Below the pieces are notes generated by a model. It ran no database searches. It saw only the letters and a program-made list of their open reading frames with translations, and was not told the DNA's origin. The position numbers and the translations under genes were made by a program. A DNA stretch of 64,000 nucleotides. It comes from Lentisphaera profundi (GTDB lineage: Bacteria > Verrucomicrobiota > Lentisphaeria > Lentisphaerales > Lentisphaeraceae). The stretch spans positions 1,612,001 through 1,676,000 of the forward strand of contig NZ_CP117811.1 in assembly GCF_028728065.1 (NCBI RefSeq), written 5' to 3'. Shown here in pieces: positions 27,498-36,162 of the stretch; positions within the stretch are counted from its first letter, which is position 1; the number at the start of each line of letters is the position of its first letter.

Positions 27498-27936
27498 GCT
27501 TATAAAACTTTGATTAATCTGTATAATTTCCCCATTCTAATTGAAGGCTACTAGAATCAATCAAACTCTTTTTGCTCATTTAGAGTCAATCAAACTTTTT
27601 TCGCTCATTTAGACTCAAGAACTTTATTCATTTATCGAGAAGATTGATTAACTATGCTCGAGCTTTAGTTGAGCTTATTATTTACCGCTATTTGAGTTAA
27701 ATGTGACTTTCGAATATTTTTGTTAGAAAGTGAGCCAATAAGTTCGAAGTTATATTATAAAAAGACCAAGTTTTGCTAATGTTATTGCCTTTATTAACGA
27801 TGGCTTGCACTTGCTACCAGCAGCGAATAAAAAACTTTCATAGTATTTTACTTACAATATTGTACCTGAGAAAAACTTGCGCCATTTCCCCCTAAGTAAT
27901 AACTTATTTAAATACTAATTAAGCTAAGGAAGGCAA
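27498..27936. other. Intergenic region with a short tandem repeat
   Basis: These 439 bases carry no credible gene. They hold a 29-bp sequence in two tandem copies (27558-27586 and 27587-27615; 26 of 29 bases match, unit beginning CAATCAAACT and ending in CTCATTTAG plus two bases). The rest is AT-rich. The Shine-Dalgarno AAGGAAGG of the next small gene lies at the right end. No RNA gene was recognised. Confidence 0.7.
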
Positions 27937-28137
27937 ATGAATTATTTAAAACTTACCCATGCTGTTGAGGGTACCGAGGTCTATATAAACTTTGATCATG
28001 TTATTTCTTATGAACCTGTAGTTAGTGGGGGCAGTTCTATTTATTTCAAATTAGCCAATGATAAAATGGGCGCCGAGGGCATCGTCGTCAAAGAAGACGT
28101 GAATTATATATGTGCTTTTTTTGCCCCGCTCAACTAA
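27937..28137 (+). CDS. Small FlbD-like hypothetical protein
   Basis: This is a 66-residue protein with a strong AAGGAAGG ribosome site seven or so bases ahead of ATG. The order of strands (MNYLKLTHAVEGTEVYINF, then SSIYFKLAND, then GIVVKEDVNYI) recalls the small FlbD family, where a short beta-barrel ends in VKES-type residues. There are no flagellar genes nearby, so the flagellar role should not be assumed. The match is weak and the function is unknown. Confidence 0.5.
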   Translation: MNYLKLTHAVEGTEVYINFDHVISYEPVVSGGSSIYFKLANDKMGAEGIVVKEDVNYICAFFAPLN

Positions 28138-28230
28138 AGTTAGTTTAATGCCGCACGCGGTCATAGTGGCAAGTGTAAGCCATTGCTAAATAAGCCAAGT
28201 CTAAGTCCACTTTTATGATTCCATAAAAAA

Positions 28231-28260
28231 GGTGAAGATCGTAATGATCTTCACCCTTTT
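28231..28260 (-). terminator. Strong bidirectional terminator after the TonB receptor gene
   Basis: GGTGAAGATC and GATCTTCACC form a perfect 10-bp stem with a five-base loop. It has A6 on the left (T6 on the minus strand) and CTTTT on the right. It ends the minus-strand receptor gene and could also stop the small plus-strand gene. Confidence 0.9.
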
Positions 28261-28283
28261 AAGATGTTTTAGCTAATCTAGGC

Positions 28284-30509
28284 TTAGAATTTGTATTCAA
28301 AACCCGCATAAAATAAGCGTGGTGATCCACCACGGATATCTGTTGGGTGGTGAGCCGCTTCGTACTCTTCGTCAAATAAATTGTAGACATTGAAGAGTAC
28401 ACGAGCATTATTATTCACTTTATAATAAGCTGACCAATCAACAACAACATGTGAATCTGTTTTTGTCGTATTTTCAGCAGAAACAAACATTTCGTCAACA
28501 AAAGTCATATTGACGTCTGTACCCCATTTAGAAAAGTGAAGACCTGTACCGATGTTGTACTGGAACTCAGGAATGTAAGGAGTATCTGAACCATCTTTTA
28601 CACCATCATAGAATGATCCTGTATCTGTAAGGTTATCATTTACATCCGTAACTTCAGATTGTGTCCATGTGAAAGCCGCTGTCCAAGGATTTGAGAAACC
28701 CCAGTTATTAATGCGACCCGCATCAGCATAAGCCGAAAGTTCTAAACCATACGTTTCGCCATCGCCAATAGTACGACTCTCTGTTGCACCAGATGCCTGT
28801 GAATCGGGATCATAAATATCTTCGAGTTCACTGAAGAAAACAACGGCTTCAGCGCCATATTTTCCATCGATTTGGTTATAGCGTAAGCCTAATTCATAAT
28901 TAACTGAAGACTCATATTTTGCACCAATAACTGCGTCAGGAGGCCCAACTACTGAGAAACCTTTGTGAATTCCACCAAAGAGTTGGTACTCTTCGTTAAA
29001 ATCGTAAGCAAAACCAAGGCTTGGTGCCCAAATATCGACATCCGATTTCCCGTCATCTTCTTTACCTACTGTATCGTTATTGTAATCGTAACGAATATGC
29101 TCAAAACGTACGCCAGGAGTCAAAGTTAGTTTATCTGTTAATTTAATGGCATCTTGAACAAATAAAGCCACTGAATCTGTATGGTAATCTTTATTACCAT
29201 CTGAACCTTTTTCATTTTCTCTGTAGCCAATTACATCGTAGTTACCACCAGTTTGGTAGTAGTCAGACCAAGAGTTATCATCGTATTTATCAGTATGTAA
29301 ACGCGTACCCACTTTTAGATCGTGCTCAATTCCAGCAGTATCAAAATTCCAATCTACTTCTGATTGTAAACCGACTTGATAATAATCACGGTTATTATTT
29401 TTAAGACGGATTTCACCTGGTGCAGTACCGCGTAAAACATCTGTACCTGGATCACCCTTAACTTTATGCCAGTTACGCTTAAAGCGGTTGTAGTATAATG
29501 TATTCGTTAAGCTCACATCATTAGAAAGTTCGATATAGTGCTTTAAGTAGGTGCGAACAGCCTCTGTATCCATGTGATCCCACTGAGTACCCCAGTAACG
29601 GTCGTTTGGATTACTATTAAAATCTTCACGTTTTAAACCATTATAAGAAAGATTACCTTCCATATCAGTATAACCAACTTTTAATTCTAAGTATTGATAC
29701 TTAGAAGTCTTAGGCTCGAAGCGCAATTTAAGCATAGGTTCAATCTGATGATTAATCCCAGTGTTACGATCACTATGTTGAATATCTTGAAAACCATCAT
29801 TTTCACGATAATAACCTTCAAATAAAAGACTTAATTTACCAGCTTCTAAATCATACACATCACCATAGTACATATGAGTTTTGATATCGTTATCAGAACC
29901 AAAAAGCTGTTTCCAATAAAAAGTTTCACCTTCAGTAGGTACTGGAGTTGATACATAGTTAATGACACCACCAGTTGTATGTGGGCCATATTGTACAGAA
30001 CCTGAGCCCTTAATCACTTCAATACTATCCATACGGCCAGCATTCGGTGCATAGTAAGCATCTGGAGCTGAGTAAGGTGCTGGAGCAGCTGTAATGCCAT
30101 CTTCCATTAAAGTGATTTTTGCTGAACGGTGAGAGTTCACACCACGCATTGAGATATTTGGGAAAAGACCATAACCATCTTCCTCACGAATATTGACACC
30201 AGGGACTTGATAGAGAATGCGATTAATATCGGAATAACTATGTTTGCGGATATCTTCGTTATCAACTCTTTTACTACTGCCGGTAAGGATTTGACCACCG
30301 TCGGGAATAATTTCTCCTGTAACAATAACTCTTTCACTCTCTATGGGAGCATCAGCCGCGTCTTGAGCATTTTTTACTTCACTTGAAGTATCGGCTTCTT
30401 TTTTCTTATTTTCTTTCGGTGTGGCTTCAGCTTTATTAGCTTCTTGTGCCATCACAGTACCACTTAGTGCACAGCTTAGTGCAAAGTACTTAATGAATTT
30501 TTGGAGCAT
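28284..30509 (-). CDS. TonB-dependent outer-membrane receptor (FecA-like)
   Basis: This is a 741-residue receptor. It has a signal peptide (1-21) and a Lys/Glu-rich linker. The plug domain spans about 55-185, with ERVIVTGEIIP, VPGVNIREEDGYG, NISMRGVN and VIKGSGSVQYGPHTTGGVINYV. A 22-stranded barrel follows and ends in the aromatic signature FYAGFEYKF. The plug wording, including SMRGVNSHRSAKITLMEDG, is typical of FecA-type receptors for ferric citrate-like complexes. No ExbBD/TonB or ABC genes are adjacent, so the cargo is open. A ten-base-pair terminator follows the gene. Confidence 0.9.
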   Translation of the reverse strand: MLQKFIKYFALSCALSGTVMAQEANKAEATPKENKKKEADTSSEVKNAQDAADAPIESERVIVTGEIIPDGGQILTGSSKRVDNEDIRKHSYSDINRILYQVPGVNIREEDGYGLFPNISMRGVNSHRSAKITLMEDGITAAPAPYSAPDAYYAPNAGRMDSIEVIKGSGSVQYGPHTTGGVINYVSTPVPTEGETFYWKQLFGSDNDIKTHMYYGDVYDLEAGKLSLLFEGYYRENDGFQDIQHSDRNTGINHQIEPMLKLRFEPKTSKYQYLELKVGYTDMEGNLSYNGLKREDFNSNPNDRYWGTQWDHMDTEAVRTYLKHYIELSNDVSLTNTLYYNRFKRNWHKVKGDPGTDVLRGTAPGEIRLKNNNRDYYQVGLQSEVDWNFDTAGIEHDLKVGTRLHTDKYDDNSWSDYYQTGGNYDVIGYRENEKGSDGNKDYHTDSVALFVQDAIKLTDKLTLTPGVRFEHIRYDYNNDTVGKEDDGKSDVDIWAPSLGFAYDFNEEYQLFGGIHKGFSVVGPPDAVIGAKYESSVNYELGLRYNQIDGKYGAEAVVFFSELEDIYDPDSQASGATESRTIGDGETYGLELSAYADAGRINNWGFSNPWTAAFTWTQSEVTDVNDNLTDTGSFYDGVKDGSDTPYIPEFQYNIGTGLHFSKWGTDVNMTFVDEMFVSAENTTKTDSHVVVDWSAYYKVNNNARVLFNVYNLFDEEYEAAHHPTDIRGGSPRLFYAGFEYKF

Positions 30510-30682
30510 TTTTATATTATCCTATTAGCTATATTGAGATTCTATCACAATAATAACTTATTGTAATTGATATTCAATCTTAATTAGGATTAAATTAATG
30601 AAGTTTTCATATTAAAGTATTCTTCTTTATGAACTAAGTCTGGAGACAGTCATAAACGACTTAGCAACACAAGTACAGTTCG

Positions 30683-30719
30683 CAAAAAAAACACTACCGT
30701 TATTTACTTATATAGTGTT
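30683..30719 (-). terminator. Terminator after the DUF1080 gene
   Basis: On the minus strand AACACTA (30719-30713) pairs with TAGTGTT (30696-30690) and is followed by a run of T (the A-run at 30684-30690). It lies just past the stop at 30727. Confidence 0.7.
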
Positions 30720-30726
30720 AGAGTAC

Positions 30727-31422
30727 TTACTCATTTGGCTTTTCTTTAGGAGCTGTTTGAGACGGGCTCGTCACACCGCTTTCTAATTCCATAATTCGAA
30801 TCTTGCGAAAATGGATTTCACTTCCTTCTGACTCCAAACAAAGGTAACCCTTTTTGATTTCGCTCATGCTAAGGCCATTAACAAACTTTCCATTGATGGC
30901 AAGTTTCACTGTACCATCAACTGCAACTACTGTGTAACGATTCCATTCACCTACACCTTTGCAGCGCATTTCTACACTCTTACTTCTCGTTCCACGTGGA
31001 TTATCTGGTGTAGTTTTCAAACCCATACTACCGAAAAGTTCACCACTCACATAATCTTCAGTTCTATTGTGAATTTTCGACCATTGAAGTTCAAGCATCT
31101 GTACTTCAACCCCTTTAGGAAGTGTTCTGTTTTTAAAGGCTTTGCCCTCGCTCCAAATAAAAACTCCTGAATTGCCCCCTGCTTTCATGTGACGCCATTC
31201 AATTTCTAAAATGAAATTTTCGTATTGCTTTTCACTCCTCATCACGCCTATTGGCTTGCCGCTACAAATCAGTAAACCATCCTTTACGGACCAAGTGTCT
31301 TTAGCTGTATTTACATTAAGCCAGCCAGAAAGATCCTTGCCATTAAATAAATCTTTAAAGGCTTTTGGATTATCTGAAGCGACTAAAACTGAACTAAACA
31401 ATAAAATAAATAACAATCTCAT
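30727..31422 (-). CDS. DUF1080 (3-keto-disaccharide hydrolase-like) protein
   Basis: This is a 231-residue secreted protein. I place the start at ATG 31422 because AGGTGAG lies just upstream and it gives a clean signal peptide ([16 protein letters not shown]). A longer frame to 31491 would add 23 residues ahead of that peptide. The DUF1080 jelly-roll runs through [35 protein letters not shown] and IHFRKIRI. Members of this family act on 3-keto sugars made from disaccharides, or are LamG-like binders. It lies downstream of an ECF sigma gene in the same direction, 101 bases away. Confidence 0.85.
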   Translation of the reverse strand: MRLLFILLFSSVLVASDNPKAFKDLFNGKDLSGWLNVNTAKDTWSVKDGLLICSGKPIGVMRSEKQYENFILEIEWRHMKAGGNSGVFIWSEGKAFKNRTLPKGVEVQMLELQWSKIHNRTEDYVSGELFGSMGLKTTPDNPRGTRSKSVEMRCKGVGEWNRYTVVAVDGTVKLAINGKFVNGLSMSEIKKGYLCLESEGSEIHFRKIRIMELESGVTSPSQTAPKEKPNE

Positions 31423-31523
31423 ACACTCACCTATACAATTAAATAAACTTACTAAGTTCATAACTGTAACCAAAAAACACAATTTATTCAAGGCGTACTT
31501 AGATGATTCTAAAAAAGTATTAA

Positions 31524-32126
31524 CTAGAAGTCGAGTTCTGCTCGCAAGTACTTAATTTCTTCAATCAGTTTAAGTTTTATGCGGCTTACGTATTTGTATA
31601 CTGAGTCTGCACTGACTCCAATCTGGGAAGATATTTCGTTTGGCTTTAAACCTTTCCTCGTTAAAGCAAAGGCACTTAAAGCTTTTTCACTGAAGTGCTC
31701 ACGAATATTATCCATCGCTTTATTAGAGATAAAGAGCTCCCACTCTTTCCGTTCTCTCTCTTCAAGATCGGGACTGATATCGTCTAATCCGCCCTGCTCT
31801 TCATGATTTTTTGCTTTATCTAATTTAGATTCGTAAGATTTTTGCTTGCGTAAAAAATTAATTGCCTGATTACGAGTTACACGAGATAACCAATAACGAA
31901 ATTTTGTTCCTTCACGATTTTTATCAAAGCTAGGTAAATACTTCCATAACTGAAGCAGCACTTGTTGCTGAACGTCATCCGCATCGGCCTGACTTATATT
32001 CATTGATCGTATGATGACATAAATATATTGCTTATAGAGACCTATAAGCTCATCCCATGCGATCGAATCATTGCTTGAGCAAGCGCGATTTAACAAAGTA
32101 TAACTTGTGGAATAATCATCTTTCAT
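31524..32126 (-). CDS. ECF RNA polymerase sigma factor, Planctomycete type
   Basis: This is a 200-residue ECF sigma factor. Region 2 covers residues about 20-95, with [14 protein letters not shown] and [19 protein letters not shown]. Region 4 covers about 135-195, with the helix-turn-helix [25 protein letters not shown]. It has no obvious anti-sigma neighbour. Instead it is divergent from the membrane kinase-like protein at 32154, with only 27 bases between frames. PVC genomes often encode ECF factors next to Ser/Thr kinases, so control by that protein is plausible. Confidence 0.9.
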   Translation of the reverse strand: MKDDYSTSYTLLNRACSSNDSIAWDELIGLYKQYIYVIIRSMNISQADADDVQQQVLLQLWKYLPSFDKNREGTKFRYWLSRVTRNQAINFLRKQKSYESKLDKAKNHEEQGGLDDISPDLEERERKEWELFISNKAMDNIREHFSEKALSAFALTRKGLKPNEISSQIGVSADSVYKYVSRIKLKLIEEIKYLRAELDF

Positions 32127-32153
32127 TTTACAAAATAAAGTAACTAGCCTAAT

Positions 32154-34223
32154 TTGAAATGTATTTCCTTATCAATTTCTATTAATTATCTATGGTTAAC
32201 CGTGAACATAAACGATAACAGTGACGAAAGCTTCTTTAGCCACATTGACGAAAGTTTAAGTGATTTCTTTGATATTGAGCTCGATGACAAAGAACTAGAA
32301 GCAGCTTATCCCATTCAAAATGAAATTAAGAAACTCTCTGAGCATTATGAAATTTTGGGTGAAATTGATCAGGGAGGCATGAAAAAGATTTTTCGTGCGA
32401 AAGACTTAAAGGCTGAGCGCATTGTTGCCCTCGCACAATTAAAACGTGAAGCAAAACAAGAAACCATTGAACAATTTTTGCGTGAAGCACGATTAACTGC
32501 TTCTCTTCAGCACCCCAATATCATTACGATTTATGACATCGGCATTGATGAAAATAATTCACCCTTCTTTACAATGGAACTGCTCGAAGGACAAACTTTA
32601 AAAAGCTTTATCGAAAATAAAGCGAGCCAAGAATTTAATATTGATGTATTCCTCAAAATCTGTGATGCCATTGCCTTTGCTCATAGCCACTCAATTTTAC
32701 ATCTTGACCTTAAGCCTGAAAATGTCTATGTCGGGTCATTTGGCCAAGTCACTGTTTGTGACTGGGGCATTGCTCGCATTCTTAAACAAGATGAAGAAGC
32801 TGAAGTATCTCCTCAATTTGATCCTGACATACTCAATCACATGACCCTACAGGGTCAAATAAAAGGAACCCCAGGTTTTATGGCTCCTGAGCAAGCCATG
32901 AGCAATCAACAAAAGGATCAGAGAACTGATATATATGCCCTCGGTGGTATTCTTTATTTCATGTTTTCAAAAAAAGCGCCCATACAGGGCAAAGAAATCA
33001 CCACCTTGATCGAAAAAACTAAGCGTGCAGAAATCCAACCCCTCGATAATTATCTTTCATTGCCACGAGCCTTGAAAGCTATTCTAACAAAATGTTTAAG
33101 TCCTGAGCCACAAGATAGGTATGCTAGTATTATTGATTTAAAATTAGATATTATCAAATACCAAAAAGGTTTTGCGACTCTCGCCGAAGATGCAGGATTG
33201 TTAGTCCACCTCCAACTCCTAATTCGACGACAGTATAAAGCATTAGTCATTATCATGTTCATTCTTGCACTCATTGTACTCATGGGAACTCAATCTCTGC
33301 AAAGAATTCGTCAAGAGCGCAATCTTGCCTTAAAGGCCGAACAAGTAGCACAAGCAGAAAGAATAAAAGCCGAAGAAAACCTGACCAACCTAAAAGAAGC
33401 TCATTTGCAAAATAAATTACTAACTGAAGATATTTTGGAACTTACTAATGAAATTGCAGATAGTGATGACCTGAGTAGTGCTAAACGAAAAATTGCACTA
33501 CTAAACGAAGCTCTGAAGAAGGAAAGCAAAGCGAAAAAAAGAAAAATAATCTTACGAAAGAAAGCCCTCTTACATTTCGTTTTACAAGAATTCACTGCGG
33601 CGGCGAAAACTTTTTCTCAAATGGACTCACAAAACAACCTATCTAGACTTATTAAAATTTCTGATTGGGCCAAGGAACTAAAACACGATTCACAATCTTT
33701 AAGCGATAGTCAATTCGCCGAACTTCTTCTGCATCTTGGTCACAATCAATACGAGCTCATTAAAGCGATGTATTTCAAGCATACTAAATACAGGTCTCAT
33801 CGTATCAAAGATAGTGAAGGTTCCATTTCACTCGCAAAAATTATGGTATTTTACAATAACAAAATTTGGGAAAAAAATAAATTAAATGGCTACTCGGAAT
33901 TCTTTGTCGACGGCAGAATTAGCTTAGCAAACCTGCCAATTAGTCGCTTCATTGTTGAACCCTATAAAATCAATATCCTCAGTGAGATTAACTTTGATTA
34001 TCTCGATATTTCTAACACTTCATTTTTTGAATTTGTTCAAATCAAAGATATCCCTCTGAAAACACTTAATATATCTGCCTGCCGACTTAACGAAATAAAC
34101 CCTATGCGTATACAAATCCTGCAGAGTACTGGACTTAAAACTATTATCTATCAGGATGCTTATCTAAAGCCTGAGGAGATCCAATTACTTTCAAAGTACT
34201 TCATCTTGAAGAAAGTTGATTAA
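32154..34223 (+). CDS. Membrane Ser/Thr kinase-like protein lacking the VAIK lysine
   Basis: This protein has up to 689 residues. The start is uncertain: TTG 32154 or, about as likely, GTG 32202. Numbering is from 32154. The kinase domain is at about 66-340 with a loop GEIDQGGMKKIF, helix-C Glu in REARLTA, HLDLKPEN (D185) and CDWG (D203). The usual VAIK lysine position reads VALA (A94), with K97 three residues on. A membrane span at about 360-380 is followed by a coiled coil rich in Lys/Glu and a C-terminal region with leucine-rich character. It is divergent from the ECF sigma gene. It may be an atypical kinase or a pseudokinase sensor. Confidence 0.82.
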   Translation: MKCISLSISINYLWLTVNINDNSDESFFSHIDESLSDFFDIELDDKELEAAYPIQNEIKKLSEHYEILGEIDQGGMKKIFRAKDLKAERIVALAQLKREAKQETIEQFLREARLTASLQHPNIITIYDIGIDENNSPFFTMELLEGQTLKSFIENKASQEFNIDVFLKICDAIAFAHSHSILHLDLKPENVYVGSFGQVTVCDWGIARILKQDEEAEVSPQFDPDILNHMTLQGQIKGTPGFMAPEQAMSNQQKDQRTDIYALGGILYFMFSKKAPIQGKEITTLIEKTKRAEIQPLDNYLSLPRALKAILTKCLSPEPQDRYASIIDLKLDIIKYQKGFATLAEDAGLLVHLQLLIRRQYKALVIIMFILALIVLMGTQSLQRIRQERNLALKAEQVAQAERIKAEENLTNLKEAHLQNKLLTEDILELTNEIADSDDLSSAKRKIALLNEALKKESKAKKRKIILRKKALLHFVLQEFTAAAKTFSQMDSQNNLSRLIKISDWAKELKHDSQSLSDSQFAELLLHLGHNQYELIKAMYFKHTKYRSHRIKDSEGSISLAKIMVFYNNKIWEKNKLNGYSEFFVDGRISLANLPISRFIVEPYKINILSEINFDYLDISNTSFFEFVQIKDIPLKTLNISACRLNEINPMRIQILQSTGLKTIIYQDAYLKPEEIQLLSKYFILKKVD

Positions 34224-34327
34224 TTCTAATTTAAATGGTTATTCAAGATTTTTTAAAGTGATTTCTCATGAAATAATTCAAACAAGTTGTATCATGTGAG
34301 AATTAAAATTTTAAGCAGGAAATTATT

Positions 34328-36160
34328 ATGTGTGGTATCATTGCATACGCAGGTGAAAACAATCCTTTAAAGATTCTCGTAAACGGCTTAGAGCGATTAG
34401 AATATCGCGGTTATGATTCAGCTGGCGTGAGTGTCCTAAAAGACAATCAGATTTACACGGTAAAAGCAGCTGGTAAAGTTTCCAGTTTAGCTGAGAAAAT
34501 TGATAGTGATGACCAACTCTCTGACACCAGCCTCTTAAATTGCGGCATTGCTCACACTCGTTGGGCTACACATGGTGGACCTACTGAAAACAATGCTCAC
34601 CCACACCTTGGACAAAACTCAAGAATTGCTTTAGTTCACAATGGTATTATTGAAAATTACCAAGATTTAAAAAATGAACTACTCGAACAAGGACATACCT
34701 TTAAGTCCGAAACAGATACCGAAATCCTTGCACATCTAATTGAAGCACATTACACCGATGATTTAAAAAAAGCTGTCTCAGAAGCTTTAGCTAAGGTTGA
34801 AGGCGCCTACGGTATTGCGGTTATCTCCAAAGATGAACCCGACACTATTATCACAGCTCGTTTTGGGAGTCCAATTGTCATTGGCCTCTGTAAAGACGAA
34901 GTCATTATCGCCTCCGATATCAACGCCATTGTACACCATACTGATCGCGTTGTTTACCTCAATGATGGCGACTTAGCTATTGTCAATAAAGATGGCATAA
35001 GCTTCCATGACTTAAGTTTGAAGTCGGTACAAAGAAATGAAGAAAAGATCACGCATTCTGCGGAAGAAGCTCAAAAAGGTGGCTACTCTACTTTCATGAT
35101 GAAAGAAATTCATGATCAGCCACGTGCCGTTAGAAACTCGGTTCGCGGTCATTTAGATTTTGATAATGCAACCACTTCTCTTGGTGGCTTGCACATGAAT
35201 CCCAAAGAACTCGCCTCCATTGACCGCATCCAACTTTTTGCCTGTGGCACTTCGCTTAACGCCGCTCTATTAGGTCAATATTTCTTTGAAGATCTCGCAG
35301 GAATTCCTTGCCAAGTTACTCAAGCAGCCGACTTTAGATACCGCAACCCTATTATTGAAAAAAATACCTTAGCAATTGCCTTGAGTCAATCTGGTGAGAC
35401 TGCTGATACACTAGCGGCAGTCCATGAAGCCAAACGCAAGGGCGCTGACTTAATTGCCATTTGTAATGCTGTTGGTTCTACAATTGCGAGAGAAGCAGGC
35501 CGTGGAGTCTATCTGCATGCTGGACCAGAAATCTCAGTAGCTTCCACTAAAGCCTTTACAACACAGGTCTCGGTCTTACTTCAACTCGCCATTTTACTAG
35601 GAAGAACTAAACGCTTAGATAGAAGTCAATCTATTGAGATCCTCGAGGCTATTGATAAACTACCTGAGCAAATTGAAGAAGTCTTAAAACTTTCTGATTC
35701 GATTCGAGAAATAGCAAAAAAATACACAGATGTTCACAGCATGTTTTTCATTGGTCGTGGCTATCAATACCCTGTTGCTTTAGAGGGCGCTTTAAAGGTT
35801 AAAGAGATTTCCTATATTCACGCAGAAGGCTATCATGCAGCGGAACTTAAACATGGCCCACTGGCCTTACTCGATGAAAAAGTCCCTGTTGTTGCGATCT
35901 GTACCAACAAAGATTCAGCTCAAAAAATAGTTTCTAATATTCGTGAATGCTCTTCGCGCAGCGCACCTGTTATTGCCGTCGTGAGCGAAGGCATAGAAAC
36001 ACCTGCTGATGATTCAATTGTAATCCCTGCTACTCATCCAACAACAGCACCCATTTTATCTGCTGTTGCATTGCAGCTTTTTTCCTTTCACATTGCCGAC
36101 CTACGTGGTTGCCCCATTGATCAACCACGGAACTTAGCTAAATCTGTAACCGTAGAGTAA
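34328..36160 (+). CDS. glmS: Glutamine-fructose-6-phosphate aminotransferase
   Basis: This is a full-length 610-residue enzyme making glucosamine-6-phosphate from fructose-6-phosphate and glutamine, the first step to UDP-GlcNAc for peptidoglycan and lipid A. The N-terminal glutaminase begins MCGIIAY (Cys2 nucleophile after Met removal) and has RWATHGGPTENNAHPH. Two SIS domains follow, with CGTSLNAAL, SQSGETADTLAA and GRGYQYPVALEGALKVKEI. The C-terminus NLAKSVTVE matches the conserved end of GlmS. The gap upstream (104 bases) is too short for a glmS ribozyme. It is convergent with the DinG-type gene, with two bases between. Confidence 0.97.
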   Translation: MCGIIAYAGENNPLKILVNGLERLEYRGYDSAGVSVLKDNQIYTVKAAGKVSSLAEKIDSDDQLSDTSLLNCGIAHTRWATHGGPTENNAHPHLGQNSRIALVHNGIIENYQDLKNELLEQGHTFKSETDTEILAHLIEAHYTDDLKKAVSEALAKVEGAYGIAVISKDEPDTIITARFGSPIVIGLCKDEVIIASDINAIVHHTDRVVYLNDGDLAIVNKDGISFHDLSLKSVQRNEEKITHSAEEAQKGGYSTFMMKEIHDQPRAVRNSVRGHLDFDNATTSLGGLHMNPKELASIDRIQLFACGTSLNAALLGQYFFEDLAGIPCQVTQAADFRYRNPIIEKNTLAIALSQSGETADTLAAVHEAKRKGADLIAICNAVGSTIAREAGRGVYLHAGPEISVASTKAFTTQVSVLLQLAILLGRTKRLDRSQSIEILEAIDKLPEQIEEVLKLSDSIREIAKKYTDVHSMFFIGRGYQYPVALEGALKVKEISYIHAEGYHAAELKHGPLALLDEKVPVVAICTNKDSAQKIVSNIRECSSRSAPVIAVVSEGIETPADDSIVIPATHPTTAPILSAVALQLFSFHIADLRGCPIDQPRNLAKSVTVE

Positions 36161-36162
36161 GC

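Noticed and set aside
27558-27615. CRISPR-like repeat
   Set aside because: There are only two directly adjacent copies with no spacer and no cas genes nearby.
30566-30578. Fur-like palindrome ATTGA-TAT-TCAAT upstream of the TonB receptor
   Set aside because: The symmetry is short and the region very AT-rich. It lacks the extended 19-bp Fur pattern, so it is not annotated.
34224-34327. glmS ribozyme upstream of glmS
   Set aside because: The gap is only 104 bases and shows no ribozyme-like core.
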